64,000 bases of DNA from an uncultured Verrucomicrobia subdivision 3 bacterium (GCA_903850425.1 CAINLR010000113.1:1-64000), one strand, 5' to 3'. Counted from the first letter of the stretch, positions 41,458 through 51,022 are shown. Program-made: numbers and translations. The notes: generated by a model from the letters alone, not told the origin.

Positions 41458-42276
41458 TCAGTGGCGGCGTGAGTCTGGGTGCTTGCGGCCTAGCACCCAG
41501 AGGCCGATGACCGCCAATACCGCCAAGTCGCAAAACAAGGTCGGCGCGAATATGGGGGCACCGTGAACAATGCGCAGAAAGATGTTTTCGCCAACGTTGC
41601 GCCAATCCGCCAGCGCGTGAAAACCAAAACCCAACGCGCCCACTGCCGTCTGCGCCAGCATAACCAGGCCGCACAATTTTAGAAATGTGCGGTCGGTTTT
41701 CATGACCAACGGCACGATCAAAAACCCAACGGCCATGGCGCTGCTAATGACCGGAATCCATTCGGTGCGATGGAAAAATCCATTCTGGGCATGATCGGTG
41801 AGGCTGAAAATAAAATTACCGACGAAGCCGCCGAAAGCGAAAAAAATCACCCACTGGGCCCAGTCCGTTTCTTCGTCGGCGACCATGCGGTTCATGATCA
41901 GCAACGAGCCAAGGCCGGTATAAGCCAGCGGGGCGGCAAATGGCGCGGCATATACCAGGCTGGCCAGCGTCCACTGCTGGAAGAACTGGCTTTGCAGATG
42001 TAGCACCAAGCCGGTGATGCCAATTAGCACCGCCGTGCCACCAACCAGAAAACCAAGCCACCGCCAGAGGACCAGTCGCCGTGTGGCCAAGGCCCACAGC
42101 GCCGGCAGCAACAGCATCGGTGCGGCCAGCGAGAAGATCAGCGGGGTATATTCCGCCCGCGAATGAAAGGCGTTGACGCTGTGCGCGAGAAAAATATCGG
42201 GCGCGAGTCCACCGAGATTAAGCAGCACGAACAGCTCAATCCACGTGCGCGGTCGCCGTAGCCAGTTATTTTCCAT
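41458..42276 (-). CDS. polytopic membrane protein paired with octahaem cytochrome (copy B)
   Basis: 272 residues from ATG 42276 (MENNWLRRPRTW). Closely similar to 3071-3898 throughout, including all the boundary histidines (HSVNAFHSRAEYTPL, FSLTDHAQNGFFHRTEWIP, FHALADWRNVGEN; here the WH of copy A is WR). About eight membrane helices. 11-bp overlap with the octahaem gene, as in copy A. Confidence 0.75.
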   Translation of the reverse strand: MENNWLRRPRTWIELFVLLNLGGLAPDIFLAHSVNAFHSRAEYTPLIFSLAAPMLLLPALWALATRRLVLWRWLGFLVGGTAVLIGITGLVLHLQSQFFQQWTLASLVYAAPFAAPLAYTGLGSLLIMNRMVADEETDWAQWVIFFAFGGFVGNFIFSLTDHAQNGFFHRTEWIPVISSAMAVGFLIVPLVMKTDRTFLKLCGLVMLAQTAVGALGFGFHALADWRNVGENIFLRIVHGAPIFAPTLFCDLAVLAVIGLWVLGRKHPDSRRH

Positions 42277-43498
42277 TGTCCTTGCGCAGTTGGGCGGCTT
42301 GCTCCTTAAGCTCAACCGTGTGTTGCAGAATCGGATAATTGCCATGCCATTGCACATAGTCGGCCCCGCCCATGAAGGCGGCGTGCTTCGCGGTGCGGCC
42401 GTAATAGTGCCAAAGATCGAAATAGGTGAATTGAATTGTCTGGCTGAACGGATTGGTCGAAAGCAATCCATCCGCTTTGACTCCATCCATGATGGCTCTC
42501 GCCGCGAGGACTTTTTCATTGGTGTCAGCCACCACCGCGGCACCTTCCCGGTAAATGCGTTCCACCAGTGGCGGCGTGTGGCATTGAAGACAGACGGACT
42601 TCATTTTGGCCTGCGCCCGTTCGAAGTTCGGACGCGGCTGCGTGACTTCGGCGAACAAATTATACGACAGCCGTTCCGATGGATCGTGCGTGACTCCAAT
42701 GCCATTGAGCCCGCTCATGTGACAGGTTGCACACGTTGGAATAAACATATCCTTCGTAGTCAAACTGTCCGATGGGGCTTTGAGGTTTAGTTGATCTTTC
42801 TGCGCAGCGAACATGATGCCGTGTTTCGACTGCGTATAGATTTCGATCTGCGAATGATCCGGGCCGAGGTGGCATTGACCGCAGGTGCTGGGCAACCGTG
42901 CCACTTCCACGGAAGATGTATGCCGCGTGTGGCAGAGCGTGCAGTTGCCGATGCTGCCGTCGGCGTTGGGTTTGCCAATCGCGTGGCAAGTAATGCAGCC
43001 GCTCTTCGCTGCAGACGCGCCTTCCAGATTGGTCAGCGGATGCGGTGGGCGTTTCATGGATCCGGGATGCAGTTTTTCCATCTGCTCAATCATCTCTGGC
43101 GAAAAATCTTTGTTACCCACCACTGCCACCCACGATGGTGCAGCATGGCGACTGCGGGCGAACTGGTCATAAACCGCCAGGTGACAAACCCGACAGTTCG
43201 CAGAGGTGATGCCCGTATTGATTACAAAACCATTGTGATTTGTGCTGGTTTGCCCCGGCTGCACCTGGTGGCAGTCGAGGCACGTCACTCCCTTTTGAGC
43301 ATGCTTGCTCATCTCGTATTCGTGGACGATCGAATACTGGTTATTCCGATGGCACTCCGCGCATTTGCCGCTAGCCCTGACAAAATCCGCAGTCGGTTGT
43401 TGAACTACGACGCTGGGCCGTTTCGAATTGACCAAATACGCCGAGACAATCAAGCCCGTGGCGATGATGATGGCGATAAAGACGGTGCGGAAGTTCAT
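42266..43498 (-). CDS. octahaem cytochrome c of the hydroxylamine oxidoreductase family (copy B)
   Basis: 410 residues, same length as copy A and nearly identical. The eight CXXCH motifs are at the same positions, with differences concentrated in the N-terminal ~45 residues and in scattered surface positions. HAO-family regions CGQCHLGPDHSQIEIYTQSK and GGADYVQWHG are unchanged. N-terminal membrane anchor. Box 43595-43608 upstream is identical to that of copy A. Retention of two close copies suggests dosage or use under different conditions. Confidence 0.85.
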   Translation of the reverse strand: MNFRTVFIAIIIATGLIVSAYLVNSKRPSVVVQQPTADFVRASGKCAECHRNNQYSIVHEYEMSKHAQKGVTCLDCHQVQPGQTSTNHNGFVINTGITSANCRVCHLAVYDQFARSRHAAPSWVAVVGNKDFSPEMIEQMEKLHPGSMKRPPHPLTNLEGASAAKSGCITCHAIGKPNADGSIGNCTLCHTRHTSSVEVARLPSTCGQCHLGPDHSQIEIYTQSKHGIMFAAQKDQLNLKAPSDSLTTKDMFIPTCATCHMSGLNGIGVTHDPSERLSYNLFAEVTQPRPNFERAQAKMKSVCLQCHTPPLVERIYREGAAVVADTNEKVLAARAIMDGVKADGLLSTNPFSQTIQFTYFDLWHYYGRTAKHAAFMGGADYVQWHGNYPILQHTVELKEQAAQLRKDNGK

Positions 43499-43594
43499 AA
43501 GTCGAGTCTCAATCCGATTATTTCTAATGTCAATGAATTGTGTGGATTCTTGTTTTTTGCGGTCAAAGGTTATACTAGAGCCTGACGCGAAACT

Positions 43595-43608
43595 TTGACG
43601 CAGGTCAA
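43595..43608. promoter_or_regulatory. FNR/DNR-type box of octahaem operon B
   Basis: Perfect palindrome TTGAC-GCAG-GTCAA, the same 14 bp as at 5219-5232. Predicted start at about 43560 on the minus strand, leader about 62 nt; a TATAAC lies near the -10 position. Confidence 0.8.
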
Positions 43609-43694
43609 AGAAGGTGAAAATTTATGACCGTCTTGCCCGCCAGAGGCAGAGCCACCACAATGATGGCGCGTTGCAACAAGTGCCACACAATTCA

Positions 43695-45863
43695 ATGAAC
43701 GTCGAAAGCCTCTCCGGCTTGATCGAACGGGTCACGTTCTTCAACGAAGAAAACGGCTTTGCAATTCTCAAAGTCAAAGCCAAGGGGCATCGCGACCTCG
43801 TGGCCGTCGTTGGCTCACTTCCCAGTGTCAGCGCCGGCGAGTGGGTGACGGCACAGGGAATCTGGGTTCAGGACCGTGAATTTGGCCTCCAGTTTAAGGC
43901 GGAGATGCTGACCAGCACACCGCCCACAACGATCGAAGGCATCGAGAAATATCTCGGTAGCGGCATGGTCAAAGGCATCGGCCCAGTCTATGCCAAGAAA
44001 CTCGTCGGCAAATTTGGAGAAGGTATCTTCGAGGTCATTGAGCATCGCTCCGCCGATCTGGAAACTGTGGATGGCATCGGCCCCAAACGCCGCCAAAAAA
44101 TCAAAGCGGCCTGGGCTGAACAAAAGATCATCCGGAAGATCATGGTGTTTCTTCACAGCCACGGCGTTTCCACCAGCCGCTCAGTCCGCATTTACAAAAC
44201 ATACGGAGAGGAGGCCGTCGAAAAGGTCCAGGCCAACCCATATTCGCTGGCCAAAGACATTCACGGCATCGGCTTTAAAACGGCGGATCAAATTGCCCAA
44301 AAGGTCGGCGTTCCTCACGATTCACTCCTGCGTGCCTGCGCTGGCCTGAGCCATGTGCTGCTCGAAGCCACCAACGACGGGCATTGCGCCCAGCCCATTG
44401 AAAAGCTCCTCGATGACGCTGGCAAGCTTCTGCTGGTCGGTGAAGACATCGTCAAAGCCGCGCTGGCGAAATCGATGGCTGACGGGGATCTTGCTCAGGA
44501 GAACATTGCCGGCACCGAACTCATTTTCCTACCGGCGCTCAAACGCGCCGAGGAAAACATCGCCGGGCGTATCCGGAACCTCGCCGCCCAACCACCAAAT
44601 TATCCCCCAGTCGAATTCGATAAAGCCGTGGCATGGTGCCAGGAGAAAACCGGCAAAGAATTGGCGCCCTCCCAGCGCGAGGCTTTGAAACAGGCGCTGA
44701 CGAACCGGGTGCTGGTGATCACCGGCGGTCCTGGCGTTGGTAAAACAACATTGACGAACGCCATCCTAAAGATCCTGTGCGCCAAAAAAGTGAAGTGCCT
44801 GCTTTGCGCGCCCACCGGCAGGGCGGCGAAACGGATGAGCGAAGCTACCGGTCTTGCCGCCAGCACAATTCACCGCCTGCTGGAAGCCAAACCCGGCGGT
44901 CGGTTTGGGCGGAACGACGCCAACCCGCTGGAGTGTGATTTGCTCGTCGTGGACGAAACCAGCATGGTTGATGTGCCGTTGATGAATCATTTGCTCAGGG
45001 CGCTGCCGCCGAATACCGGGCTGATGCTGGTCGGCGACGTGGATCAATTGCCGTCGGTCGGTCCCGGCATGGTGCTCAAAGATATTATCGAGAGCGGAGT
45101 CGTGCCGGTCGTCAGGCTCACCGAAGTTTTCCGCCAGGCCGCTTCAAGCCGAATCATCACCAACGCGCACCGAATTAACGAAGGACATATGCCGGAGTTC
45201 GTGGCCAAAGAAAACGCCTCGGATTTCTTTTTCGTCGAACGCGACACGCCCGAGGCCATTTCTTCGACACTGCTCGACATGGTGAAGCAACGCATTCCGG
45301 CGAAGTTTAGATTTGATCCGATTCGCGACGTCCAGGTGCTTTGCCCGATGAATCGCGGCTCGCTTGGCGTGCGTGAGCTGAACGCTCAATTGCAAAATGT
45401 GCTCAACCCGGCGCGGCAGGACAAACCGTTCGTTGAGAAATTCGGCTGGCAGTTTCGCATCGGCGACAAAGTCATTCAGACCGAGAACAACTACGACAAA
45501 AAAGTCTTCAACGGCGATATCGGCATCGTCACCAAAATTGACCTGGTCGAGCAGGAGGTCGTCATCCGCTTCGACCAGCGTGACGTCGTTTATGACTTTG
45601 GCGAACTGGATGAAGTTTCGCTCGCATACGCCATCACCATCCACAAAAGCCAAGGTAGCGAATTTCCGGTCGTCGTCATCCCGATTGCGACCCAGCAATA
45701 CGTCCTGCTCCAACGAAACCTCGTTTACACCGGCATCACGCGCGGCAAAAAGCTCGTGCTGCTGGTCGGCCAAAAAAAGGCAATGGCCATGGCCGTGCGA
45801 AACAATAAAACCGAACGGCGCTTCTCCGGGTTGCTGACGAGGTTGAGTAGTAAAAGGGAGTGA
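43695..45863 (+). CDS. recD2: RecD2-type DNA helicase
   Basis: 722 residues from ATG 43695 (MNVESLSGLIERV); an upstream ATG at 43614 is possible but adds atypical sequence. RecD2 (RecD-like without RecBC) features: N-terminal OB-like domain, helix-hairpin-helix region (GMVKGIGPVYAKKLVGKFGE, VDGIGPKRRQKI), Walker A VITGGPGVGKTT, Walker B LLVVDETSMVD, and C-terminal motifs GDVDQLPSVGPG, AYAITIHKSQGSEF and LVYTGITRGKK. A 5'-3' SF1B helicase for DNA repair. Its context next to an integrase may be chance. Confidence 0.92.
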   Translation: MNVESLSGLIERVTFFNEENGFAILKVKAKGHRDLVAVVGSLPSVSAGEWVTAQGIWVQDREFGLQFKAEMLTSTPPTTIEGIEKYLGSGMVKGIGPVYAKKLVGKFGEGIFEVIEHRSADLETVDGIGPKRRQKIKAAWAEQKIIRKIMVFLHSHGVSTSRSVRIYKTYGEEAVEKVQANPYSLAKDIHGIGFKTADQIAQKVGVPHDSLLRACAGLSHVLLEATNDGHCAQPIEKLLDDAGKLLLVGEDIVKAALAKSMADGDLAQENIAGTELIFLPALKRAEENIAGRIRNLAAQPPNYPPVEFDKAVAWCQEKTGKELAPSQREALKQALTNRVLVITGGPGVGKTTLTNAILKILCAKKVKCLLCAPTGRAAKRMSEATGLAASTIHRLLEAKPGGRFGRNDANPLECDLLVVDETSMVDVPLMNHLLRALPPNTGLMLVGDVDQLPSVGPGMVLKDIIESGVVPVVRLTEVFRQAASSRIITNAHRINEGHMPEFVAKENASDFFFVERDTPEAISSTLLDMVKQRIPAKFRFDPIRDVQVLCPMNRGSLGVRELNAQLQNVLNPARQDKPFVEKFGWQFRIGDKVIQTENNYDKKVFNGDIGIVTKIDLVEQEVVIRFDQRDVVYDFGELDEVSLAYAITIHKSQGSEFPVVVIPIATQQYVLLQRNLVYTGITRGKKLVLLVGQKKAMAMAVRNNKTERRFSGLLTRLSSKRE

Positions 45864-46071
45864 CGTTGGATAGCCGTTGCAGCACTTTTCAACCGCCGAT
45901 TTAATCAGTTTGGCAGCAACTTCGTTTTGCTTCACCGCGACTCGACCCGGACGTTTGGCATTTTAGGCAAAATGCGACCATTGGAAATCAACAACTTGCA
46001 ACTATCTTCAATTATTTTCGGTCCGAGCAAATTCCTTAAATAAAATCCATTTAGCCCCAAGTGGGTCATTT

Positions 46072-46506
46072 ATGGAAACAATAGAAGAACACGAAACACT
46101 GACTGTGAGCGTCGAGCATTTCTCCACCGCTATTTCAGTTTCGCCAGACACCGGCTACCGGTTGGTGAAACTCGGACTGCTACAAAAAATAGCGGGGCTG
46201 GGACGCAATGTCAGGGTGTCGCGGCAGGCCGCCACCAGATGGATCGATGCCTCGATAGCAAATCTGCCACACCTGCGTCCAACCAACCCATACCCTAAAA
46301 TCTTAAATGACGGGGTCGAAGTTCTTTCCGTAGATTGCGAAACGGCGGCGCAAATCCTAGGTGTTTCAGCCTCGAAAATGTCGGACTTGGTCCGCGATGG
46401 CAAAATGCCGAAGCTCCCAAACCTGCAACGACTCGTCCGTATTCCGGTGTGCTCGATCTACGGCTTCATGGAGCACGCTGAAAAACAAACGGTTTTGCCG
46501 GCGTAG
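46072..46506 (+). CDS. excisionase-like double helix-turn-helix protein
   Basis: 144 residues with two short MerR/HTH_17-type units: residues about 15-60 (SVSPDTGYRLVKLGLLQKI, VRVSRQAATRWI) and about 82-132 (SVDCETAAQILGVSASKM, DLVRDGKMPKL, RIPVCSIYGF). Such proteins serve as excisionases or adapters of integrative elements. It converges on the integrase gene (33 bp between stops), which supports that role. Confidence 0.65.
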   Translation: METIEEHETLTVSVEHFSTAISVSPDTGYRLVKLGLLQKIAGLGRNVRVSRQAATRWIDASIANLPHLRPTNPYPKILNDGVEVLSVDCETAAQILGVSASKMSDLVRDGKMPKLPNLQRLVRIPVCSIYGFMEHAEKQTVLPA

Positions 46507-46539
46507 GCTACCCGTTTCGGGTAGACCACCGTCACTTCA

Positions 46540-47766
46540 TCAGTTCAAAGCCAGTCCGATAGCGACTTTCATAACGTGTTTTTTTGACGGTTCGACGTAT
46601 TCTTTCAGGGCGGTCACCCCACGATCTCTGTGCCCCAGCAGTTCTCCGATCACTTCCGGTCCGACACCAAGTTCCGCACATCGTGTTCCAAACCAGTGCC
46701 GCAATTTGTGGTGCGTCAATTGTGGAATTTTTAGCTTCTTGCACGCCCACTCCAACTGCCCGTCGCAGGATGTCACCTTGAAAATGAAGTCGGTTGGTTT
46801 CCGGTTGGGCTGTTTCGATTCCAAGCGGCGCAGCATTTTTTCAAGGGATTGATTGATTCCCACCGCACGGGTTTCACCGGGTTGCCGCCACTTGAGTCCG
46901 TTATCCGGGTCTCCGCGTAATGTCAGTTCCATTTTGCCCCAGTCGATATCCTGCCACTTAACCCAGGCAGCCTCGCTGTAAACACGTGCCCCCGAATAAG
47001 CCAAAAACTCAATCAAATCAATGCAGTCTTCCGCTTGCCGTGAACCGCGTTGCCGTATGGTTTCCAGTATTTTCTCGAAAAGTATCGTGTCCGGCAGATC
47101 CAGAGTGGGGCGACGGCGCTTGGGGGTGCGTTTGATGCCCATGGCAGGATTCGAAATCAACACGCCGGTACGTTCTTTGTGAACTGCGATTGCGGCTGCG
47201 AATACCTGGCGGAGGAATGACAGCATGTTGTTGAAATAATTTGCCGAAACTTCGCCGCGTTCTTTTGTGGCCCACGCCAGACACATCTCCTCGGTAACTC
47301 CGGAAATCACCAATGCCGACAATTCAGGCCAGATTGCCAGGAGCCGTTTTTGACAGGTGGCGTGGTAGCGTCTGCTTTGCTTTTTGTAAGGATTTGCGCC
47401 AAGACGGGAGGTGTGTTTTAGAATCCCGTCTTCAACCGTGACTGGCGCGGACGCAGGTGCAGCATTCCCTGCCGTAGTGGTTGGGGCACCGCTTTTGGCC
47501 GGCTTTGCAATCTCCGCCAAGATTTCTTCCACCTTGGCCGACATTCGCTCCCGTGCTACTGAAAACACGTCGGTTTCCAGCGATCGACAAAAAACATCCC
47601 CTTTAATGCGTTTACGCAGGTAGAACATCCCGCCATTGTATTGTGTAAGACAAGGCACATCCTTGAAGGTGCGCCACGTTCCGTCTTTGGAGACGGTGCT
47701 GTTCTGCAGGGCTTTTGCAACTTTTCGTTGGCCTGCCACTTTTTTCTGATCCTGTATATTTTCCAT
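46540..47766 (-). CDS. tyrosine recombinase / integrase
   Basis: 408 residues. Catalytic residues are complete: R261 (AYSGARVYSEAAW), H353 and R356 (THHKLRHWF), H379 (ELLGHRDRG) and Y390 (TALKEYVEP). The N-terminal arm- and core-binding domains (about 45-215) include a Pro/Ala linker at about 88-112. The gene lies 129 bp from the 3' end of tRNA-Arg and reads away from it, the usual arrangement for an element integrated in a tRNA gene. It appears intact. Confidence 0.92.
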   Translation of the reverse strand: MENIQDQKKVAGQRKVAKALQNSTVSKDGTWRTFKDVPCLTQYNGGMFYLRKRIKGDVFCRSLETDVFSVARERMSAKVEEILAEIAKPAKSGAPTTTAGNAAPASAPVTVEDGILKHTSRLGANPYKKQSRRYHATCQKRLLAIWPELSALVISGVTEEMCLAWATKERGEVSANYFNNMLSFLRQVFAAAIAVHKERTGVLISNPAMGIKRTPKRRRPTLDLPDTILFEKILETIRQRGSRQAEDCIDLIEFLAYSGARVYSEAAWVKWQDIDWGKMELTLRGDPDNGLKWRQPGETRAVGINQSLEKMLRRLESKQPNRKPTDFIFKVTSCDGQLEWACKKLKIPQLTHHKLRHWFGTRCAELGVGPEVIGELLGHRDRGVTALKEYVEPSKKHVMKVAIGLALN

Positions 47767-47895
47767 AATATCTCCAGTATATCAGGATTCTGACTTTCAC
47801 CCGGACGGGGCAAAGTGCATAAAGGCAGTGCATAAAGGCTTAAATTATGCTTTTGGAAGACCGCTCTAAAACCGAGCTAAACCCTTGAAGGAGAG

Positions 47896-47972
47896 TGGTG
47901 CACCCAATAGGAGTTGAACCTATAACCTGCTGATCCGTAGTCAGCCGCTCTATCCAATTGAGCTATGGGTGC
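47896..47972 (-). tRNA. tRNA-Arg (anticodon ACG), CCA encoded
   Basis: On the minus strand a full cloverleaf: acceptor GCACCCA/TGGGTGC, D arm TAGCTCAATTGGATAGAGC, anticodon stem GCTGA/TCAGC with loop CTACGGA (anticodon ACG), T arm ending GGTTCAACTCC, discriminator A and genomic CCA (47896-47898). The integrase lies on its 3' side and an integrase remnant on its 5' side. Confidence 0.93.
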
Positions 47973-48053
47973 GACCGTTGATTTTATGTTACTTACTAGT
48001 GGTGTCTCCACCGCTGGTTTGACGTTTTGATACTGCTTTTGCATACTGGTTGC

Positions 48054-48405
48054 ATGGCCGATGCAGAAACTCAGTCAAACTCTGCTGTTTTGTGGCAGAA
48101 AACCAACTACGCGAACCTGGTTCGCTACTAATCGTCGGGCGTTTATTTTGCCCGAATCAGGGTCAGAGGCAAGCTCATTCGCAAGAGTCTCAAGCCGACG
48201 CGTTGACAGTTGCCAAGTTGAGGCTGGGAGATTTGGAGAAATCGGAACGGCAAAAAGCGGAATCCCACGACAATATCGCGCGCGGCAAATTATCCTTCGG
48301 CGAAGCCGTGACGATCTATCGCCAACGGGTTTCAGGTGATGTGAGCATGAAGCCCCGCACCAAAAAGTATTATGAGGAACGGTTGTCCCATTTGCCGCCG
48401 GCCAA
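48054..48405 (+). pseudogene. N-terminal remnant of a second tyrosine integrase
   Basis: From ATG 48054 the sequence reads as the N-terminus of a phage-type integrase: LWQKTNYANLVRY, then an in-frame TAA, then SSGVYFARIRVRGKLIRKSL, a frameshift near 48200, then LTVAKLRLGDLEKSERQKAE and FGEAVTIYRQRVSGD to about 48405. The catalytic domain is absent. It marks an older integration beside the same tRNA gene. Confidence 0.7.
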
Positions 48406-48426
48406 ATCGCAAGCGGCGCGCGGCAT

Positions 48427-48639
48427 GTGAATGCTCGCCTGCGACTGGTGCGCCTGAAAACCCAACTGCTTCAAGCATTCCAAAAGCGCATCATAGCGGA
48501 TGGGCGGCACGCCGCTCCCGCCCTTGATGCCTTGCCCGCGCCGCCCCTGCCGACACCGCCTGTCCTGCCAGCCGCAGCGGCCAGTCAACCGCTCGCGCCG
48601 CAGGCCCAAACCGACCTGCCGCCGTGGCACTGGAATTGA
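48427..48639 (+). CDS. doubtful short ORF; 48640-48889 without features
   Basis: 70 codons, the second half a Pro/Ala-rich run (ALPAPPLPTPPVLPAAAAS). The first half (NARLRLVRLKTQLLQAFQKR) is helical. It may be the tail of a gene fragment joined to the integrase remnant. No family recognised. The next 250 bp to the AraC gene contain only short frames without support. Confidence 0.25.
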   Translation: MNARLRLVRLKTQLLQAFQKRIIADGRHAAPALDALPAPPLPTPPVLPAAAASQPLAPQAQTDLPPWHWN

Positions 48640-48889
48640 TTCGCGGGGGGATTGCTGATAAACGTCGGGCACCCACCCGCAGCAACCCGTAGTAAGGTTT
48701 TTGTGGCGTTTTATTCTTCTCTCTCACTTCCTGTGGCCGTGCAACGCCACCGCAAACCGAAACGGACAAATCCAACACAAACCCAGTTGCTGCGCCAAGG
48801 CAGGCGTCCAAGTGTGCCCCGCATGCTTTGTCGGCCGCAGGTATGCGTTCACAATGAGTGGCTCGGAATATTCCGCGTTAAGTTGAGCT

Positions 48890-49753
48890 TTATTCCTGCT
48901 GCTGTTGCCTGCGGCGAAAACCGGCGGGCGCTTCATCGGTCATCCGTTTGAAGACCCGGCTGAAATAGGCGCGATTGGGAAACCCTGTCAATTCTGCGAC
49001 GGCGTCAATGGTTTCATCGGTGTGTAGCAGCAACCGGGCGGCTTCGCGGACGCGCATCTGGGTGACATACGTTGCCGGCGTGGAGCCGAAATGACGCCTG
49101 AAGTTGCGGTTGAAGCTGGCGATGCTCCATCCCGCTCGCCGGGCCAGTGCCGGCGCGGTGAGTTTCGACTTCAGGTTGGCTTCGACGTGCTGCCGAACGC
49201 GATCGAGATTTTCCGGCACTGGCGGCTGCCAGCGTAGTTCAGGTCGCGACAGCACCACTTGCAACAGCGCCAGACTGTTCCGGTAGATGGCATCCGTCGG
49301 TTCCCAATTTTGATCGGCCAGGACCAATTCCCGCAAATCTCGGATAAGACACAACTCGGTGTCGCGCGGCGACAACAAGATAGGGATGCTTTGGTTATGC
49401 GACGGTTTGCGGGTGAGGCTGAAGGACAACCAAAAGGTCGGCACAGGCTTGCTGCCCAGGCAATGGAACAAACTGTGCGGCGGGATGATTACGAGCTGAG
49501 CGGGGGTTAATTCGACCATCCTTTCGCCAAAAAGCATACAGTGTCCCCGTGCGCCATTGTAATAAAACCGCCAGAACGGACTGAAGACCGCCGGGAAATT
49601 CCATCGGTTGTTGGCGGGTAGATACCCGGCTTCATGCAGCGTGATGCCCGTGCGGCCCGGCTTGACGCCCAGCGGATCATACTCGATGCCCACGCCCGAG
49701 AACGGACGGTCATAAGCCCCGAGGTTGACCCGGCTTGGGATCGAATCAGACAC
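48890..49753 (-). CDS. AraC-family regulator of the rhamnose locus
   Basis: 287 residues from GTG 49753; an ATG at 49822 would add 23 and overlap the divergent gene's start. N-terminal sugar-sensing cupin-like part (TGITLHEAGYLPANNRWNFP, FGERMVELTPAQLVIIPPHS) and C-terminal double HTH (KLTAPALARRAGWSIASFNR, IDAVAELTGFPNRAYFSRVF). It is divergent from the URO-D/rhaT/rhaM genes, so most likely a local activator responding to rhamnose or a related sugar. Confidence 0.85.
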   Translation of the reverse strand: MSDSIPSRVNLGAYDRPFSGVGIEYDPLGVKPGRTGITLHEAGYLPANNRWNFPAVFSPFWRFYYNGARGHCMLFGERMVELTPAQLVIIPPHSLFHCLGSKPVPTFWLSFSLTRKPSHNQSIPILLSPRDTELCLIRDLRELVLADQNWEPTDAIYRNSLALLQVVLSRPELRWQPPVPENLDRVRQHVEANLKSKLTAPALARRAGWSIASFNRNFRRHFGSTPATYVTQMRVREAARLLLHTDETIDAVAELTGFPNRAYFSRVFKRMTDEAPAGFRRRQQQQE

Positions 49754-49814
49754 AAATAAGATTCTGCCGGATATAGACAAAAGCTGCAAGAAAGGAGTAG
49801 AAGAAGCTGACACC

Positions 49815-51020
49815 ATGAGCATGTTCAACACTTTTGGCCACGCCTCCGACAATGCCGGACGGAAGGAAAACACTCTGCGCAAGCTCGATCGTCTGCACAA
49901 GGCGCTGCGACACGAGGAGCCGGATCATGTGCCGATCAGCGATTTTTTCTGGGGCGGCTTCACGCGGCGCTGGCGGCAGGAACTTGGCCTGCCCGACGAC
50001 GCGAATCCATACTATTATTACGACCTCGACTGGATTGTCACCGTGCCGAACATGGACCCGTGGATTCGCCCGTTCGAGACGCTCAAGGAAGACGCCGAAG
50101 AAGTCGTGGTGAAAACCGGCTTCGGGGCGATCATGCATAAAATCCACAGCCTGCCGATGCCAGAGATGCGGGCCTGGGAAATTGATTCATTTGAAAAACT
50201 GGAGCGTTGCACGTTTGATGATCCGCGCGACCGGCGGCGATTTTTTGAAGGCGGCGACAATCAGGTCGCCGGTGTCGGCGACGGTTTCGAGCGCAACTCG
50301 CCACCGTGGATTGACACCGTGAAATCGCTGCGCCCGGATTTTCCCGTGTTTGGCAGCATGATTGAGGTGAGCGAATGTCTCACGCGGCTGATTGGCCAGC
50401 AAAACGCGATGCTGTGGATGGGCGAGGAACCGGAGCGCATGGGCGCGGTCATCAACCGCCTCGGCGCGCACTATCTCGAATGTGCCAAGGCGGAGATTGA
50501 CGCGGGCAAAGGCCTGCTCGACGGCTTCGTGATCTGGGGCGATGTCGCTTATAAAAAGGGAATGTTTTTCTCGCCGAACTACTGGCGCGAGTATTTCAAA
50601 CCTTGGGTGGCGCAGATGGCCGAATACGCCCACGCGAACGGATTGCCGGTGATCTACCACGGCTGCGGCAACGTGAAGACGATTCTGCCCGATTACATCG
50701 AGATGAAAATTGACGCCTACAATCCGCTCGAAGTAAAAGCCGGGATGGACTGCGTGGAATTGCGCCGGCAATACGGTCACAAAATCGGCATCTGTGGCAA
50801 CAGTGACATGCAAATCTGGGAAACGGGCGACCGTGACGCCATCCGCCGCGAAGTCCTGCGCAAGCTGAACGCCGCGCGCGGCGGCGGCTACATTTTCCAA
50901 TCCGACCATTCCGTGAGCAGCGCCGTGTCGGGACAAACTTATGATTACATCGTGAAACTGGTGCGCGAGTTCGGGACTTATCCGATTCGTCTGCCGGCGG
51001 AATTTGAGGAAAAAATCTGA
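49815..51020 (+). CDS. URO-D-like methyltransferase/decarboxylase family protein
   Basis: 401 residues from ATG 49815. The uroporphyrinogen-decarboxylase fold (HEEPDHVPISDFFWGGFTRR, GLLDGFVIWGDVAYKKGMFF, GLPVIYHGCGNVKTILPDYI, KIGICGNSDMQIWETGD) is shared by HemE and by cobalamin-dependent methyltransferases (MtaA/MtbA type). Context with sugar genes and a corrinoid-protein remnant favours a methyltransferase-like or sugar-related role over haem synthesis. In Verrucomicrobiota such genes often accompany rhamnose/fucose loci. Confidence 0.75.
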   Translation: MSMFNTFGHASDNAGRKENTLRKLDRLHKALRHEEPDHVPISDFFWGGFTRRWRQELGLPDDANPYYYYDLDWIVTVPNMDPWIRPFETLKEDAEEVVVKTGFGAIMHKIHSLPMPEMRAWEIDSFEKLERCTFDDPRDRRRFFEGGDNQVAGVGDGFERNSPPWIDTVKSLRPDFPVFGSMIEVSECLTRLIGQQNAMLWMGEEPERMGAVINRLGAHYLECAKAEIDAGKGLLDGFVIWGDVAYKKGMFFSPNYWREYFKPWVAQMAEYAHANGLPVIYHGCGNVKTILPDYIEMKIDAYNPLEVKAGMDCVELRRQYGHKIGICGNSDMQIWETGDRDAIRREVLRKLNAARGGGYIFQSDHSVSSAVSGQTYDYIVKLVREFGTYPIRLPAEFEEKI

Positions 51021-51022
51021 AC

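Noticed and set aside
41458-43498. Classical cytochrome c nitrite reductase NrfA
   Set aside because: Eight CXXCH motifs with HAO-type spacing and no CXXCK or NrfA-like five-haem pattern.
46540-47972. attR partner of the tRNA-Arg 3' end inside the window
   Set aside because: I looked by eye for the tRNA 3' sequence elsewhere (for example the short GCACCCAA near 2827) but matches were under 10 bp.
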